In this document: piece after piece, positions 47,718 through 56,963 of the stretch
Numbering within the stretch: the stretch's first letter is position 1
How the letters are laid out: each line of letters begins with the position of its first letter
Origin: Limosilactobacillus reuteri subsp. reuteri
GTDB lineage: Bacteria; Bacillota; Bacilli; Lactobacillales; Lactobacillaceae
DNA length: 64,000 bases
Direction: 5' to 3'
Assembly (NCBI RefSeq): GCF_000016825.1
Contig: NC_009513.1
Location: 62,001-126,000, forward strand
Position numbers and translations under genes: made by a program
Notes under the pieces: generated by a model
What the model saw: only the letters and a program-made list of their open reading frames with translations
The model's database searches: none
Told to the model about the DNA's origin: nothing

Positions 47718-47754
47718 AAAAATAGGCCGAAAGAAAAATTCTTCCAGCCTACAT
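47718..47754 (-). terminator. terminator of the rRNA methyltransferase gene
   Basis: On the minus strand TAGGCTGGAAGAA pairs with TTCTTTCGGCCTA (one mismatch), followed by TTTTTGTTTT. Confidence 0.85.
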
Positions 47755-47756
47755 AG

Positions 47757-49163
47757 CTATTCTTTATTTCCGTTTCGTAATGATAATTTCACGACTGCCT
47801 CACAGCGTGCTGTTTGGGGCATCATGTCAATTGGTTGAATGTAGTCAACGTGATAGACACTAGTTAACCGCCGTAAGTTGCGGGCGAGAGAAGCCATCCC
47901 ACATGAGACGTAGGCAAACTTTCGCGGCTTAACTTTTAAGATTTGCTTGATTAATTGATCATCTAACCCGGTTCGCGGAGGATCAACAACAAGGGCATCA
48001 AAGTTGAGTCCTTCTTTTTGCCAGCGGGGAAGAACTTCTTCTGCTTTGCCGACTTCATATTTAGCGTTAGTGATATTATTTAGCTTGGCATTTTCGTTCG
48101 CATCAGCCACTGCTTCGGGGATGATTTCCATTCCGCGAACAGCTTTCACCCGCGATGCAAGTGAAAGACCGATTGTCCCGATCCCGGCATATGCATCAAT
48201 TAAGGTATCATCTTGGTCTAGTTCAAGGGCCTTAGAAGCTTCTTCGTACAATACCTCTGTTTGTTCAGGATTTAGTTGTAAGAATGAACGTGCTGAGAGT
48301 TTAAAATCAAGCCCCATCAAGCTTTCAAGGATTGAATCTTTTCCAGCGAGGTGGATCATTTTATCACCCCAAACTAAGGGTGTATCACCTGGGTTAACGT
48401 TTTGCATAACTGAAACAACTGCTGGTAGTTCTTTTTCAATGCGTTCAAGCAATTCGCGTTTGTGAGGAAGTTTAGCAGAATTAGTAATGAAGGTTAATTG
48501 GACTTCCCCAGTTGACCATGATTCCCGAACGGCTAAGGTCTTGACGATACCGCTATTGTGCTTTTCATCATAAACCGGGATTTGCAAGTCTTCGATCATC
48601 TTTGTAACGGCGCGAACTGTCTCCATTGTACGGGGCATTTGAACAGCACAAGTCTCCATATCAACAAGGGTATGACTGTTTGGTTGGTAAAGACCGGCTG
48701 CCACTTTGCCGTTGACCATCCGCACCTGGAATTGGGCCTTGTTACGGTAACCGTATTCTTCAGGGGCTGCAATAGTTGGGCGAACATCGTAATTACGGTA
48801 GCCGTATGGTTGAAACTTTTCGAGACTATCGATGATTACTTGCCGTTTAAACTTTAATTGTTGTTGGTAAGCGAGGTTTTCAAGTTCAAAACCACCAGCG
48901 ATATCAGCGTACTCATCTCGTGGCGTTACCCGATCCCGACTCTTTTTCCGGATCCGGTGAATTTTAGCTTCAAGGTAGCGCGGGAGAACGCGTGTAACTT
49001 CCGCGACCACGACTTCATTTGGCAGGGCACCAGGGACGAAACATACCTTGTGCTTATAGTAGCCGATTCCGTGCCCGTTAACGCCAAGGCGACGAATCGT
49101 GAGGGGGAATCGTTTCCCAACCCATACATCAACATCTTGTTCATGTTGTTTAGTTTGTGTCAT
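47757..49163 (-). CDS. rlmCD: 23S rRNA (uracil-5-)-methyltransferase, RlmCD/RumA type
   Basis: SAM-dependent m5U methyltransferase of 468 residues. An N-terminal TRAM domain (RRLGVNGHGIGYY...VFVPGALP-like) binds RNA. The SAM fold carries DAYAGIGTIGL, VVDPPRTGLD and the nucleophilic Cys in YVSCGMASLARNL; QTARCEAVVKL is the C-terminal motif with the general-base Glu. The four Cys that bind a 4Fe-4S cluster in RumA are absent: the usual C..CGGC region reads EYADIAGGFELENLAY. Target uracils by analogy with Bacillus RlmCD are in 23S rRNA; unproven here. GGAG precedes the ATG. Confidence 0.9.
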   Translation of the reverse strand: MTQTKQHEQDVDVWVGKRFPLTIRRLGVNGHGIGYYKHKVCFVPGALPNEVVVAEVTRVLPRYLEAKIHRIRKKSRDRVTPRDEYADIAGGFELENLAYQQQLKFKRQVIIDSLEKFQPYGYRNYDVRPTIAAPEEYGYRNKAQFQVRMVNGKVAAGLYQPNSHTLVDMETCAVQMPRTMETVRAVTKMIEDLQIPVYDEKHNSGIVKTLAVRESWSTGEVQLTFITNSAKLPHKRELLERIEKELPAVVSVMQNVNPGDTPLVWGDKMIHLAGKDSILESLMGLDFKLSARSFLQLNPEQTEVLYEEASKALELDQDDTLIDAYAGIGTIGLSLASRVKAVRGMEIIPEAVADANENAKLNNITNAKYEVGKAEEVLPRWQKEGLNFDALVVDPPRTGLDDQLIKQILKVKPRKFAYVSCGMASLARNLRRLTSVYHVDYIQPIDMMPQTARCEAVVKLSLRNGNKE

Positions 49164-49290
49164 ATTATTTCTCCGTTCTATTAATTCAATGTGTTGACTA
49201 TTTTAGCACATCTCTAAATACCACTGGACAAATATGTCAGAGATGAAAAATCGCGTAATTAATTTTCGGAATGATAACTTAGCCAAACTT

Positions 49291-49320
49291 ATAGTCAATT
49301 ATTATGGAAATAGTCAATTA
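49291..49320. promoter_or_regulatory. direct repeat upstream of flavin operon
   Basis: ATAGTCAATTA occurs at 49291-49301 and again at 49310-49320, 19 bases apart. It lies about 100 bases before the first flavin gene and could bind a regulator. Confidence 0.4.
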
Positions 49321-49418
49321 AGTGTGCATATTACTAATAATATGTTTTTTGAACGAGTAAAATATAGTAGAATAACAATGTGAAATGTTGCATAAATAAC
49401 TTAAAGGAAGTGACACGT

Positions 49419-49991
49419 TTGAAAATTGCTGCAATTGCCGGGTCAAATGCTAATCATTCATACAACCGGATGTTATTAGAATTTATTGCCCGTCATTTTA
49501 GTGATGATGATATTGATGTGATTGATATTCGTCAAGTGCCAATGTTTAATGAAAATTATAAGGGAAAGATTCCTGAGGCTGTTGCTGATATTGATCGTCG
49601 TGTTTCAAGCGCCGATGCTGTTATCATTGCCAGCCCAGAATACAACCACTCTGTTACCTCTGCTTTAAAGTGTGTAATTGAATGGCTTTCCTATGAAGTT
49701 CATCCATTAGAAAATAAGCCAGTCATGATCATCGGTGCTTCTACCCATGACCAAGGCTCATCCCGTTCTCAAGTTCAATTACGAGATATTTTGATCTCAC
49801 CAGGTGTTAATGCTTATATTTTCCAAAACGAAGAGTTCTTTATGAGTGATGCCGCTAATATCATTGATAAAGATGGTGACATTACTAACGAAACGACTAT
49901 TCATTTCTTAGAAAAATGTATGCGTGAATTCAAACACTACGCCAAGGCAATCAATCGTATGGTTGCTGAAAAGAAGGAGGCGAAGAAGTAA
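49419..49991 (+). CDS. NADPH-dependent FMN reductase-like flavoprotein
   Basis: Flavodoxin-fold protein of 190 residues. The N-terminal phosphate loop is IAGSNANHSYNR and the FMN-reductase signature SPEYNHSVTSALKCVIEWLS. It likely binds FMN and passes electrons from NAD(P)H. The start is TTG at 49419, with AAAGGA about 10 bases upstream; the frame extends to a GTG at 49380 without a ribosome site. Its stop overlaps the next gene's ATG (TAATG), so the first two genes are translationally coupled. First gene of a three-gene operon with apbE. Confidence 0.88.
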   Translation: MKIAAIAGSNANHSYNRMLLEFIARHFSDDDIDVIDIRQVPMFNENYKGKIPEAVADIDRRVSSADAVIIASPEYNHSVTSALKCVIEWLSYEVHPLENKPVMIIGASTHDQGSSRSQVQLRDILISPGVNAYIFQNEEFFMSDAANIIDKDGDITNETTIHFLEKCMREFKHYAKAINRMVAEKKEAKK

Positions 49992-51241
49992 TGAAAATCC
50001 TTGCTTTAGTTGGAACTAATGCCAATTTCTCATATAACCGGATTTTGCTTAAATACATGAAAAAGCACTTCCGTCAAATGGCTGATATTGAAATTGCTGA
50101 AATTAGCCAATTGCCACCATTTAGCGTTGATGCCCCTCTTTCTGAACAAACAGAGGTATGGAAGTTAAAGCAAAAAGTTAAGGCTGCAGACGGAGTTATC
50201 TTCTCAACTCCTGAATATGACCATGGGATTCCAGCGGCCTTAAAGAGTACAGTAGAATGGCTTTCTTACAAGACTGATGTATTAAAACGCAAGCCAGTTA
50301 TGGTTGTCGGTGTATCTTATGGACGCCAAGCTTCTGCAAGATCTCAAGTTCAAATGCGGCAGATTCTGGTTTCTCCTGATTGTGATGCTAACCTATTACC
50401 AGGAAATGAAGTTCTGATTGGTAATGCTAGTCATTCCTTCTCCAAAGACGGTCGGTTAATTAATGCCGAAGCACGTGATAACCTTGAAAACTGCTTTACC
50501 CATTTTGTGGAATACATTCAAATCTTTGAAAATGCAAATAAGGAGGGACTGGATATGTCCGTTAAACAACCAACGATCAGTGAAGCTTACATTAATTTCC
50601 CTACTGGTCGGTTGACATTAAAAGAAGTTCAACAAATCTTCAGTACAATCCCATTTGAAATTGACTTAATTGACAGTACTGACCATTTCGCATGGTTCTC
50701 TGACAAGCCAAATCGGGAACACGTTCGGAATGTAGCTTCTCTCGGGGAAACTGTTCAAGAATGTCATCCACCGTTGGCTGTTCCGGCTGTTATGAAGATT
50801 ATTAACAGTTTCCGGAATGGTGAAAAAGACGTTGTTACCCGTCCATTATGGATGAATGGTCACCGTTCATTGATTCAATACTACGCTTTACGTGATGTTA
50901 ATGGTCATTACCTTGGAACCATCGAATTTACTGGTAGTGTGGAATACATTCTTAACCTCTTCGAAAATGGTGCATGGAGTACTGATGGTAACACTGGTGC
51001 ATCTAAGCATGAGAATGCTAATGACAACAGTGAAGAAGCTGACAGCGTTGATGCATCAACTGGTGCTTCAGAATCAAGTGATGATGATAACGCCGACAGT
51101 GTTAGTGAAGTGGTTGCAACCCCAGCACCAGCAGCAAACGATGATACTGATGCGGACGCTACAACAGGCGTATCAGATGCAGGCAGCGTAGACGCAAATG
51201 ATGATGAGGCAGATGCGACAACAGGTGCATCCGAGAACTAA
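49991..51241 (+). CDS. FMN reductase-PAS fusion with four flavinylation motifs
   Basis: Protein of 416 residues in three parts. Residues 1-185 are an FMN-reductase domain paralogous to the preceding protein (STPEYDHGIPAALKSTVEWLS). Residues about 195-320 are a PAS domain of the PAS_10/DUF438 type (LGETVQECHPP, YYALRDVNGHYLGTIEFTG). Residues 325-416 are an acidic, probably disordered tail with four motifs that fit the ApbE target DxxTG[AV]S: DGNTGAS (332), DASTGAS (354), DATTGVS (389), DATTGAS (408). ApbE, the enzyme that attaches FMN to such Thr, is encoded three bases downstream. No signal peptide, so cytosolic. A strong internal ribosome site precedes Met189. Role as a multi-flavin electron carrier or redox sensor is inference. 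Confidence 0.85.
   Translation: MKILALVGTNANFSYNRILLKYMKKHFRQMADIEIAEISQLPPFSVDAPLSEQTEVWKLKQKVKAADGVIFSTPEYDHGIPAALKSTVEWLSYKTDVLKRKPVMVVGVSYGRQASARSQVQMRQILVSPDCDANLLPGNEVLIGNASHSFSKDGRLINAEARDNLENCFTHFVEYIQIFENANKEGLDMSVKQPTISEAYINFPTGRLTLKEVQQIFSTIPFEIDLIDSTDHFAWFSDKPNREHVRNVASLGETVQECHPPLAVPAVMKIINSFRNGEKDVVTRPLWMNGHRSLIQYYALRDVNGHYLGTIEFTGSVEYILNLFENGAWSTDGNTGASKHENANDNSEEADSVDASTGASESSDDDNADSVSEVVATPAPAANDDTDADATTGVSDAGSVDANDDEADATTGASEN
50540..50557 (+). promoter_or_regulatory. internal in-frame ribosome binding site
   Basis: AAGGAGGG (50540-50547) lies seven bases before an in-frame ATG (50555) inside the fusion gene. Initiation here would give a 228-residue PAS-plus-tail protein lacking the reductase domain. 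Confidence 0.6.
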
Positions 51242-51243
51242 TT

Positions 51244-52170
51244 ATGAATAATGAATTGATGGCGCAACGGCATGTGATGACTCATCACGCTCTTGGAACT
51301 CGCATAAATTTAACGATTTTTGGTAACGAATATTTTTCGTTGTTAAAGAAATCAATGGACCTAATTGACCACTATGAGGATCAATTAACGGTTAACCGTA
51401 ATGAATCAGAAGTAATGTCGGTAAATCATGGTGCAGGGAAAACCCCGAAAATGGTATCGCCAACGACTTTTGACCTCATTGAACTGGCAGTGAAATATAG
51501 TCGTGAAAACTTTGGCTTTAACGCTTTGATCGGCCCGTTAGTAAAACTATGGAAAATCGGTTTTGCGGGAGCACACGTGCCAAGTGATGCTGAGATCAAA
51601 GAGCGGTTAAAGTTGATCGACCCTTATAAAGTATTGCTGAACCGAGACGCACGGACGGTATATTTAGAAGAGCCGGGGATGGAATTAGACCTTGGCGGGA
51701 TTGCAAAAGGCTATATTGCGGACCGTATTCGTGATCTTTGGATTGAAGCCGGCGTTCCCGCGGGAATTATCGACTTAGGGGGAAATCTCTTATTTGTTGG
51801 TAAGTCGCCACGGCGGGATGATGGGCAGTGGATCATCGGTGTGCAGGATCCGCAACTGCATCGTGGTGAAAATTTGGCAACTGTCCGTGAGCCGGCTTGT
51901 TCGGCAGTTACATCTGGGATTTATGAACGATTTTTGATCAAAAATGGTCGTCGTTATCACCATTTACTAGATCCTCGGACTGGATACCCGTTAGAGACTG
52001 ATTTGAGCAGCGTGACTGTTTTTACTGATCAATCGGTAATGGGTGAAATTGAGGCCAAGCGACTCTTCTTCAATGGTGAACCAATTACAGGCTGGAAAGC
52101 GCGTCCTGGTAACCGTGGCGCTATCTTTATTCATAATGATGAATCAATGGTAAATGTTGGTTTTGAATAA
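51244..52170 (+). CDS. apbE: FAD:protein FMN transferase ApbE
   Basis: ApbE-family enzyme of 308 residues that covalently links FMN from FAD to Thr/Ser of target proteins. MELDLGGIAKGYIAD is the hallmark FAD/Mg-binding stretch, IIDLGGNLLFVG and HHLLDPRTGYPL are further conserved parts. It lacks the lipoprotein signal seen in exported ApbE proteins, so it works in the cytosol. It begins two bases after the stop of the gene that carries four target motifs, which is strong context for substrate identity. ATG at 51244. Confidence 0.93.
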   Translation: MNNELMAQRHVMTHHALGTRINLTIFGNEYFSLLKKSMDLIDHYEDQLTVNRNESEVMSVNHGAGKTPKMVSPTTFDLIELAVKYSRENFGFNALIGPLVKLWKIGFAGAHVPSDAEIKERLKLIDPYKVLLNRDARTVYLEEPGMELDLGGIAKGYIADRIRDLWIEAGVPAGIIDLGGNLLFVGKSPRRDDGQWIIGVQDPQLHRGENLATVREPACSAVTSGIYERFLIKNGRRYHHLLDPRTGYPLETDLSSVTVFTDQSVMGEIEAKRLFFNGEPITGWKARPGNRGAIFIHNDESMVNVGFE

Positions 52171-52185
52171 AATTTAATTTCATTT

Positions 52186-52222
52186 AAGCGTAGGTAAACG
52201 AAATGTTTACCTACGCTTTTTT
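52186..52222 (+). terminator. terminator of the flavin operon
   Basis: A perfect 14-base stem, AAGCGTAGGTAAAC with GTTTACCTACGCTT, then a T-run. The group II intron begins directly after it. Confidence 0.93.
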
Positions 52223-52224
52223 GT

Positions 52225-54134
52225 GTGCGCCCGGCATGGGTATTAGCTAGGCGGTGAGAGTCCGCTATGGGCCGTAGTAGTCGGAACCATGAGCTGAGGA
52301 CAAGGGTGTCCACTGTGAGGTTGAATCTGAAGGAAGTCTAAGGCAAAGTACTGCACCGATGAACAAGAAGTAGCTATAAGGCTGGAACTAACTGGATAAG
52401 ACTGCATGACAAGTTAAAGTCCAACACTACTCGAAGTTACTTTCAGTAAAGCTACCGGTGACATGGTACGAAAGTTAATATCCTTACCCGGGGAGATCTG
52501 GCCTACACGTTTCCGACAAGAGGAATAAGTTTAATTTCCACAGAAACAAGCGGTGCAGTGATGTAGCGTTGAGTAAGCCAGAAGTCAGCCGAGGTCATAG
52601 TAGTCTGAGTAATCAGATGAAGGACTGAACGACAATAACTTGTAACTTATATCGGAGGTGTAATCAGGTGCGACAATCGCAGAAAACAGAACAACAAGCT
52701 GACCGCTTGTCGAGGATAGGTTTGGAAAACCGAAAGTACACAAGGGCGCGTAGTACCGATTATGGTGAAGGTAAAGGTATGAGTGTCACTATCCAAGACT
52801 TAGTCTTGGACCGCAATAACCTTAATCAGGCTTATTTGCGAGTTAAGAGAAATAAAGGGGCAGCAGGCATTGACGATATGACAGTCAATGACCTTCTGCC
52901 ATATCTCAGAGAAAATAAGACGGAATTGATCGCTAGTTTGCGTGAGGGCAAGTATAAACCAGCACCAGTCAAACGGGTAGAAATTCCGAAGCCTAATGGT
53001 GGAGTAAGAAAACTCGGAATACCAACAGTGGTGGACCGAATGGTTCAACAAGCTGTGGCCCAAATTCTTACACCTATCTTTGAGCGTGTTTTCTCTGATA
53101 ATAGTTTTGGCTTCCGCCCTCACCGTGGGGCTCACGACGCTATTGCAAAAGTAGTAGATCTTTATAATCAAGGTTATCGAAGAGTTGTCGACTTAGACCT
53201 AAAAGCCTATTTTGATAATGTTAATCATGACTTGATGATTAAGTATCTTCAACAATATATTGATGACCCATGGACACTAAGGCTCATTCGTAAGTTTCTA
53301 ACTAGCGGAGTCTTAGACCATGGGCTTTTCGCTAAGAGTGAAAAAGGAACCCCACAAGGAGGGCCATTGTCACCAATACTGGCGAATATCTATCTAAATG
53401 AGTTGGATAAAGAGTTGACTAGACGTGGTCACCACTTTGTGCGCTATGCGGATGATTGTAACATTTATGTTAAAAGTCAACGAGCCGGAGAACGAGTAAT
53501 GCGAAGCATTACCCAGTTTCTTGAAAAGCGATTGAAAGTTAAAGTGAACCCAGATAAAACCAAAGTCGGTAGCCCGCTACGGTTAAAGTTTCTTGGCTTT
53601 TCGTTGGGTGTAGACCACAATGGAGCCTACGCCCGTCCAGCAAAACAATCGCAACAACGAGTAAAGAAAGCATTGAGGTTATTAACTAAACGTAATCGTG
53701 GAATATCTCTGACAAGAATGTTTGAAGAAATTCAGCGAAAAATGCGTGGATGGCTTCAGTACTACTCAATTGGGAAACTAACTGACTTTATTCAACGCCT
53801 TGACAAGTGGTTGAGGGCCCGAATAAGACAGTATATCTGGAAGCAATGGAAGAAGCTTAAAACTAAGGTAACTAACTTACAGAAGCTGGGGCTGTCCCAG
53901 CGTGATGCATACGTCTTCGCTAGTACCCGCAAGGGCTACTGGCGAACTGCACACAGTAAGACCTTGAGCTATTCTCTAACAAATAGAAAACTGGAACAAC
54001 TCGGACTTATGAATATGTCCAAGACGCTCCAGTCAATTCAAAGTGATTAAGTTGTCGAACTGCCGTATACGGAACCGTACGTACGGTGGTGTGAGAGGTC
54101 GATAATTGAACTAATCAATTATCTCCTACTCGAT
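52225..54134 (+). mobile_element. group II intron
   Basis: The 5' end GTGCGCCCGGCATGGG is typical of bacterial group II introns. About 440 bases of ribozyme domains I-III precede the reverse transcriptase gene. After it, domain V is recognisable (CCGTATACGG, CCGTACGTACGG, GGTGGTGTGAGAGG). Domain VI is GAGAGG...CCT-A-CTC with a bulged branch A at 54128. The 3' end is approximate. It sits immediately after an intrinsic terminator, the insertion habit of group IIC introns, and the encoded protein lacks an endonuclease domain. Confidence 0.88.
52668..54050 (+). CDS. ltrA: group II intron reverse transcriptase/maturase
   Basis: Intron-encoded protein of 460 residues. The reverse transcriptase has the YADD catalytic motif (FVRYADDCNIYV), TPQGGPLSPILANIYLNELD and NSFGFRPHRGAHDAI. 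The GIIM maturase/thumb domain follows (FLGFSLG, RKMRGWLQYYSIGK). There is no HNH endonuclease. It is intact, so the intron may be mobile. GTG start with GGAGGTG upstream. It would help splicing and retrohoming of its own intron. Confidence 0.95.
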   Translation: MRQSQKTEQQADRLSRIGLENRKYTRARSTDYGEGKGMSVTIQDLVLDRNNLNQAYLRVKRNKGAAGIDDMTVNDLLPYLRENKTELIASLREGKYKPAPVKRVEIPKPNGGVRKLGIPTVVDRMVQQAVAQILTPIFERVFSDNSFGFRPHRGAHDAIAKVVDLYNQGYRRVVDLDLKAYFDNVNHDLMIKYLQQYIDDPWTLRLIRKFLTSGVLDHGLFAKSEKGTPQGGPLSPILANIYLNELDKELTRRGHHFVRYADDCNIYVKSQRAGERVMRSITQFLEKRLKVKVNPDKTKVGSPLRLKFLGFSLGVDHNGAYARPAKQSQQRVKKALRLLTKRNRGISLTRMFEEIQRKMRGWLQYYSIGKLTDFIQRLDKWLRARIRQYIWKQWKKLKTKVTNLQKLGLSQRDAYVFASTRKGYWRTAHSKTLSYSLTNRKLEQLGLMNMSKTLQSIQSD

Positions 54135-54314
54135 TTATTACATGATTACTTTTTCATGTAATGGAATGCTTTTTAAAATTCTTTCTCCTTACTCTCGCAA
54201 TAGTTCTATAGAGATCCGCGAGGCTTGCCGATTGAAAAAGGGGAAAAAAGCATATAATTCAAGATATCAACTAATAAGTGAAGTTGTGTCATATTGTTTA
54301 GGAGGGGTAATTGT

Positions 54315-56134
54315 ATGTTATCGAAGAATAATCGAAAGGAACAATTCCGGAAACAAGAGCCGAAAAAGCAACGTTTTGCAATTAAAAAGCTCACTGTCGG
54401 AGTTGCTTCAGTCCTTATTGGTTTTACATTCATGGGGATGAATGCTTCTGCTAATACAACTGCGGAAACAAATACCGCGACTGGCGATCAAGCAGTCGAA
54501 GAATCACAAAATAGTACTTCTGCTAATCAGACTAGTAACAGTCAAGTGCCATCGACTACTTCAAATTCACAAAGTACTAAATCAAATGATAAACAAGCTG
54601 TTTCCGCTGCACCTGCTCAAAAGCATGAAAATGCTGTTTCAGATGCAAGTGGTCAAGCTACTAAGGCTGCAGCCGCAAAGAATGGTGACGCATCGGTAAC
54701 AACGTCAGCTTCATCTTCTGCTGCTTCAGCAAATTCGGCGAGTGATCAAAGTCAAGCTTTGTCATCAACACCTGATACTGTTTCAGTTAATCCAACTGGG
54801 ACACCAATGCTTGCTTTTGCAAGATTAAATGAGTTTGAGCCAGCAAGTCAAGGTCAAAGTGAGTCTGGTGTTAGTGATTATGCTGATTTCTTGAGTGCTT
54901 TACGCGATTCAAGGGTTGGAACTATCACTTTAAATAATGACATTGACTTTAGTAATGCAAATTTAAAGCACGGTCCTAATAATGGGTTATCCGGAACATA
55001 TGAACGCCTTAATAATACTGGAATTGCACGTGCCGTAACTATTAATGGTAACGGCCACGAGCTAAAGATGGGAGATCGTTACATTGAATTTACCAGTGCT
55101 AATCAAAAAAAGACTGATAGTAATTGGGATATTCAATTAAAGGATCTTACCTTACAAACTACCAGTGGATATGGACCATTCTGGTTTGCTAATACACCAG
55201 GTGAAGCGGCTAAAAATACCATTACTTTTAATGGGGTAACTACTACTACTGATTCACATGAAATTATGTGGTATGACGCCGGTGGTGCTTCAACTACTCA
55301 TGTTAAATTCGAAGGCAATAATACTATCAACAGTACGCTTAATGGTAATACTGCCGCCATCTATGCTTATAGCATTGAAGCAGTAAATGGAAATACGACC
55401 TTTAACGTAATTGATAGCTCACCAGCTAATACTGGTACTAATAGATCAGCAATTTTGATTTCAATTGATGCAGCTCATGCGGGTAAAGTCATCGTTGATA
55501 AAGGTGCTACATTAACTATTAATGGAGATAATCAAGTTAATGTTCCAGAAATGAATAGTGCTGATTCTTATGGTACGATGGGAATTCGTTTCCAAAACTG
55601 GGCTAAAAAAGATCTTGATAAAGCTAAGACCAGTGTTGTTCAAGTTAACGGTAAGTTAAACTTGAATATGGGTAAAGGTGGTTCAATCGCTATTTTAGGA
55701 TCTTATGTCGATGTACAACCAGGCGGTAATGTTACTATTAATACGCAACAAAATGGTACTAGCACTCTTGCTGGTGACTTAGCTCTAGGTCATAGAGGTA
55801 CCCACTTTGGTGTAATTGCTGGTGGTATCGAAGCTAGTGATGATTATGCTGGCTTGAGAATTGCTAATGGTGGTAGTTTAAAGATTGTTCGTCCAACCGA
55901 TGTAAACTCTACTCAGCCTTTAATTTCATATGGTGATGCAGGTTCTTCTGGTGGTAAAACATTTACAGTAAATGTTGAAAATGGAGGTACTCTTGATTTA
56001 CAAGATGGTGCTACTGATCCACAAACTTGGAGCTTTAATAATACCAGTAGCACGGGGAAGACTAATATGCCGTGGGCTGGTTTGATTACTATGTGGGGAA
56101 CTAGTGGTACAGATACTATTAAAATTCGCCGTTT
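54315..56134 (+). pseudogene. YSIRK-type surface adhesin, N-terminal part (split by IS)
   Basis: First part of a large secreted adhesin. ATG 54315 is preceded by AGGAGGGG. The YSIRK-type signal peptide is RFAIKKLTVGVASVLIGFTF. A Ser/Thr/Asn/Gln-rich linker (about residues 45-170) precedes a beta-solenoid-like domain with repeated short strands (VTINGNGHELKM, GKLNLNMGKGGSIAILG). The frame runs into the IS30-like element and would stop at 56138. Removing the element and one 2-3 base duplication joins the frame to the downstream part (IKIRRF-GINNPKY). Function: probable host-surface attachment; family resemblance to lactobacillus epithelial adhesins. Confidence 0.85.
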
Positions 56135-56963
56135 GTAAAATTAAGTTAGAAAAAATAAAAAGCCATTTGTGATAGACTTTTGAGTATCCCTAATCAAAAG
56201 AAAGGCAATCACAAATGACCTATAAACATCTTACCACACGCGAATTAACTCTCATAGCTGATTTTTGGTATCAAGGCACTAAAGCTTATCGGGCCGCTAA
56301 ATTACTTCAACGTAGTCAAGAAACCATCTATCGTGTTTATCGTTTCCTCAATAACGGTAAAACCATCGACCAATATCTTCAGACTTATCAGCGTCATAAA
56401 CGTCGTTGTGGTCGGAAGCAGACCCAACTGCCAACTATCGAGGTTAACTATATCCATGCACAAATCAAGGCTGGTTGGACTCCTGATACTATTATTGGTC
56501 GTCATGAACACCCGATTAGTTGCAGTATGCGCACCCTCTATCGCATGTTTGCCCGCAATCAGTATGGCTTTTCCGTTAAACAGCTACCGATGAAAGGAAA
56601 ACGCCATCCCAATGGCTCGCTAAACTGCCACGTCACTTTGTTAAATCAATTACTTTTGATAATGGGAAAGAATTTGCTGGATGGCGAGAGATAGCCAATA
56701 AGTATGATCTTCATACCTATTTTGCGGAAGTCGGTGCTCCCAATCAACGAGGGTTAAACGAAAATAATAACGGCATCTTGCGTCGTGACGGTCTTAGCAA
56801 AAAGCTAGATTTTCGCCATTTACCAAACGAACTAGTCACTCAGCTAATGCACCGTCGCAACAATATCCCACGAAAGTCTCTTAATTATCGTACACCACTA
56901 GAAGTATTCATGAGTTATGTCACAGAAGAACAGCTTTCAACTTTTTTCTAATTTAAATTGACA
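56134..56963 (+). mobile_element. IS30-like element, internally deleted
   Basis: About 830 bases with 21-base imperfect terminal repeats (18 of 21 match; GTAAAATTAAG... against GTCAATTTAAA... read inward). A 2-3 base T target duplication flanks it. It carries a transposase gene with an internal deletion. The element splits the adhesin gene. Confidence 0.82.
56215..56951 (+). pseudogene. IS30-family transposase, deleted
   Basis: The N-terminal DNA-binding part is intact (TYKHLTTRELTLIADFWYQ). After KGKRHPNG the frame jumps: LAKLPRHFVKSITFDNGKEF and FAEVGAPNQRGLNENNNG continue in another frame to the stop at 56951. About 80-90 residues with the first catalytic Asp are missing. The product cannot be an active DDE transposase; the element needs a helper. 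Confidence 0.88.

Noticed and set aside
48004..48465. 153-codon plus-strand frame inside the rRNA methyltransferase gene
   Set aside because: Antisense shadow of a conserved coding region with Ser/Arg-rich composition and no start signal.
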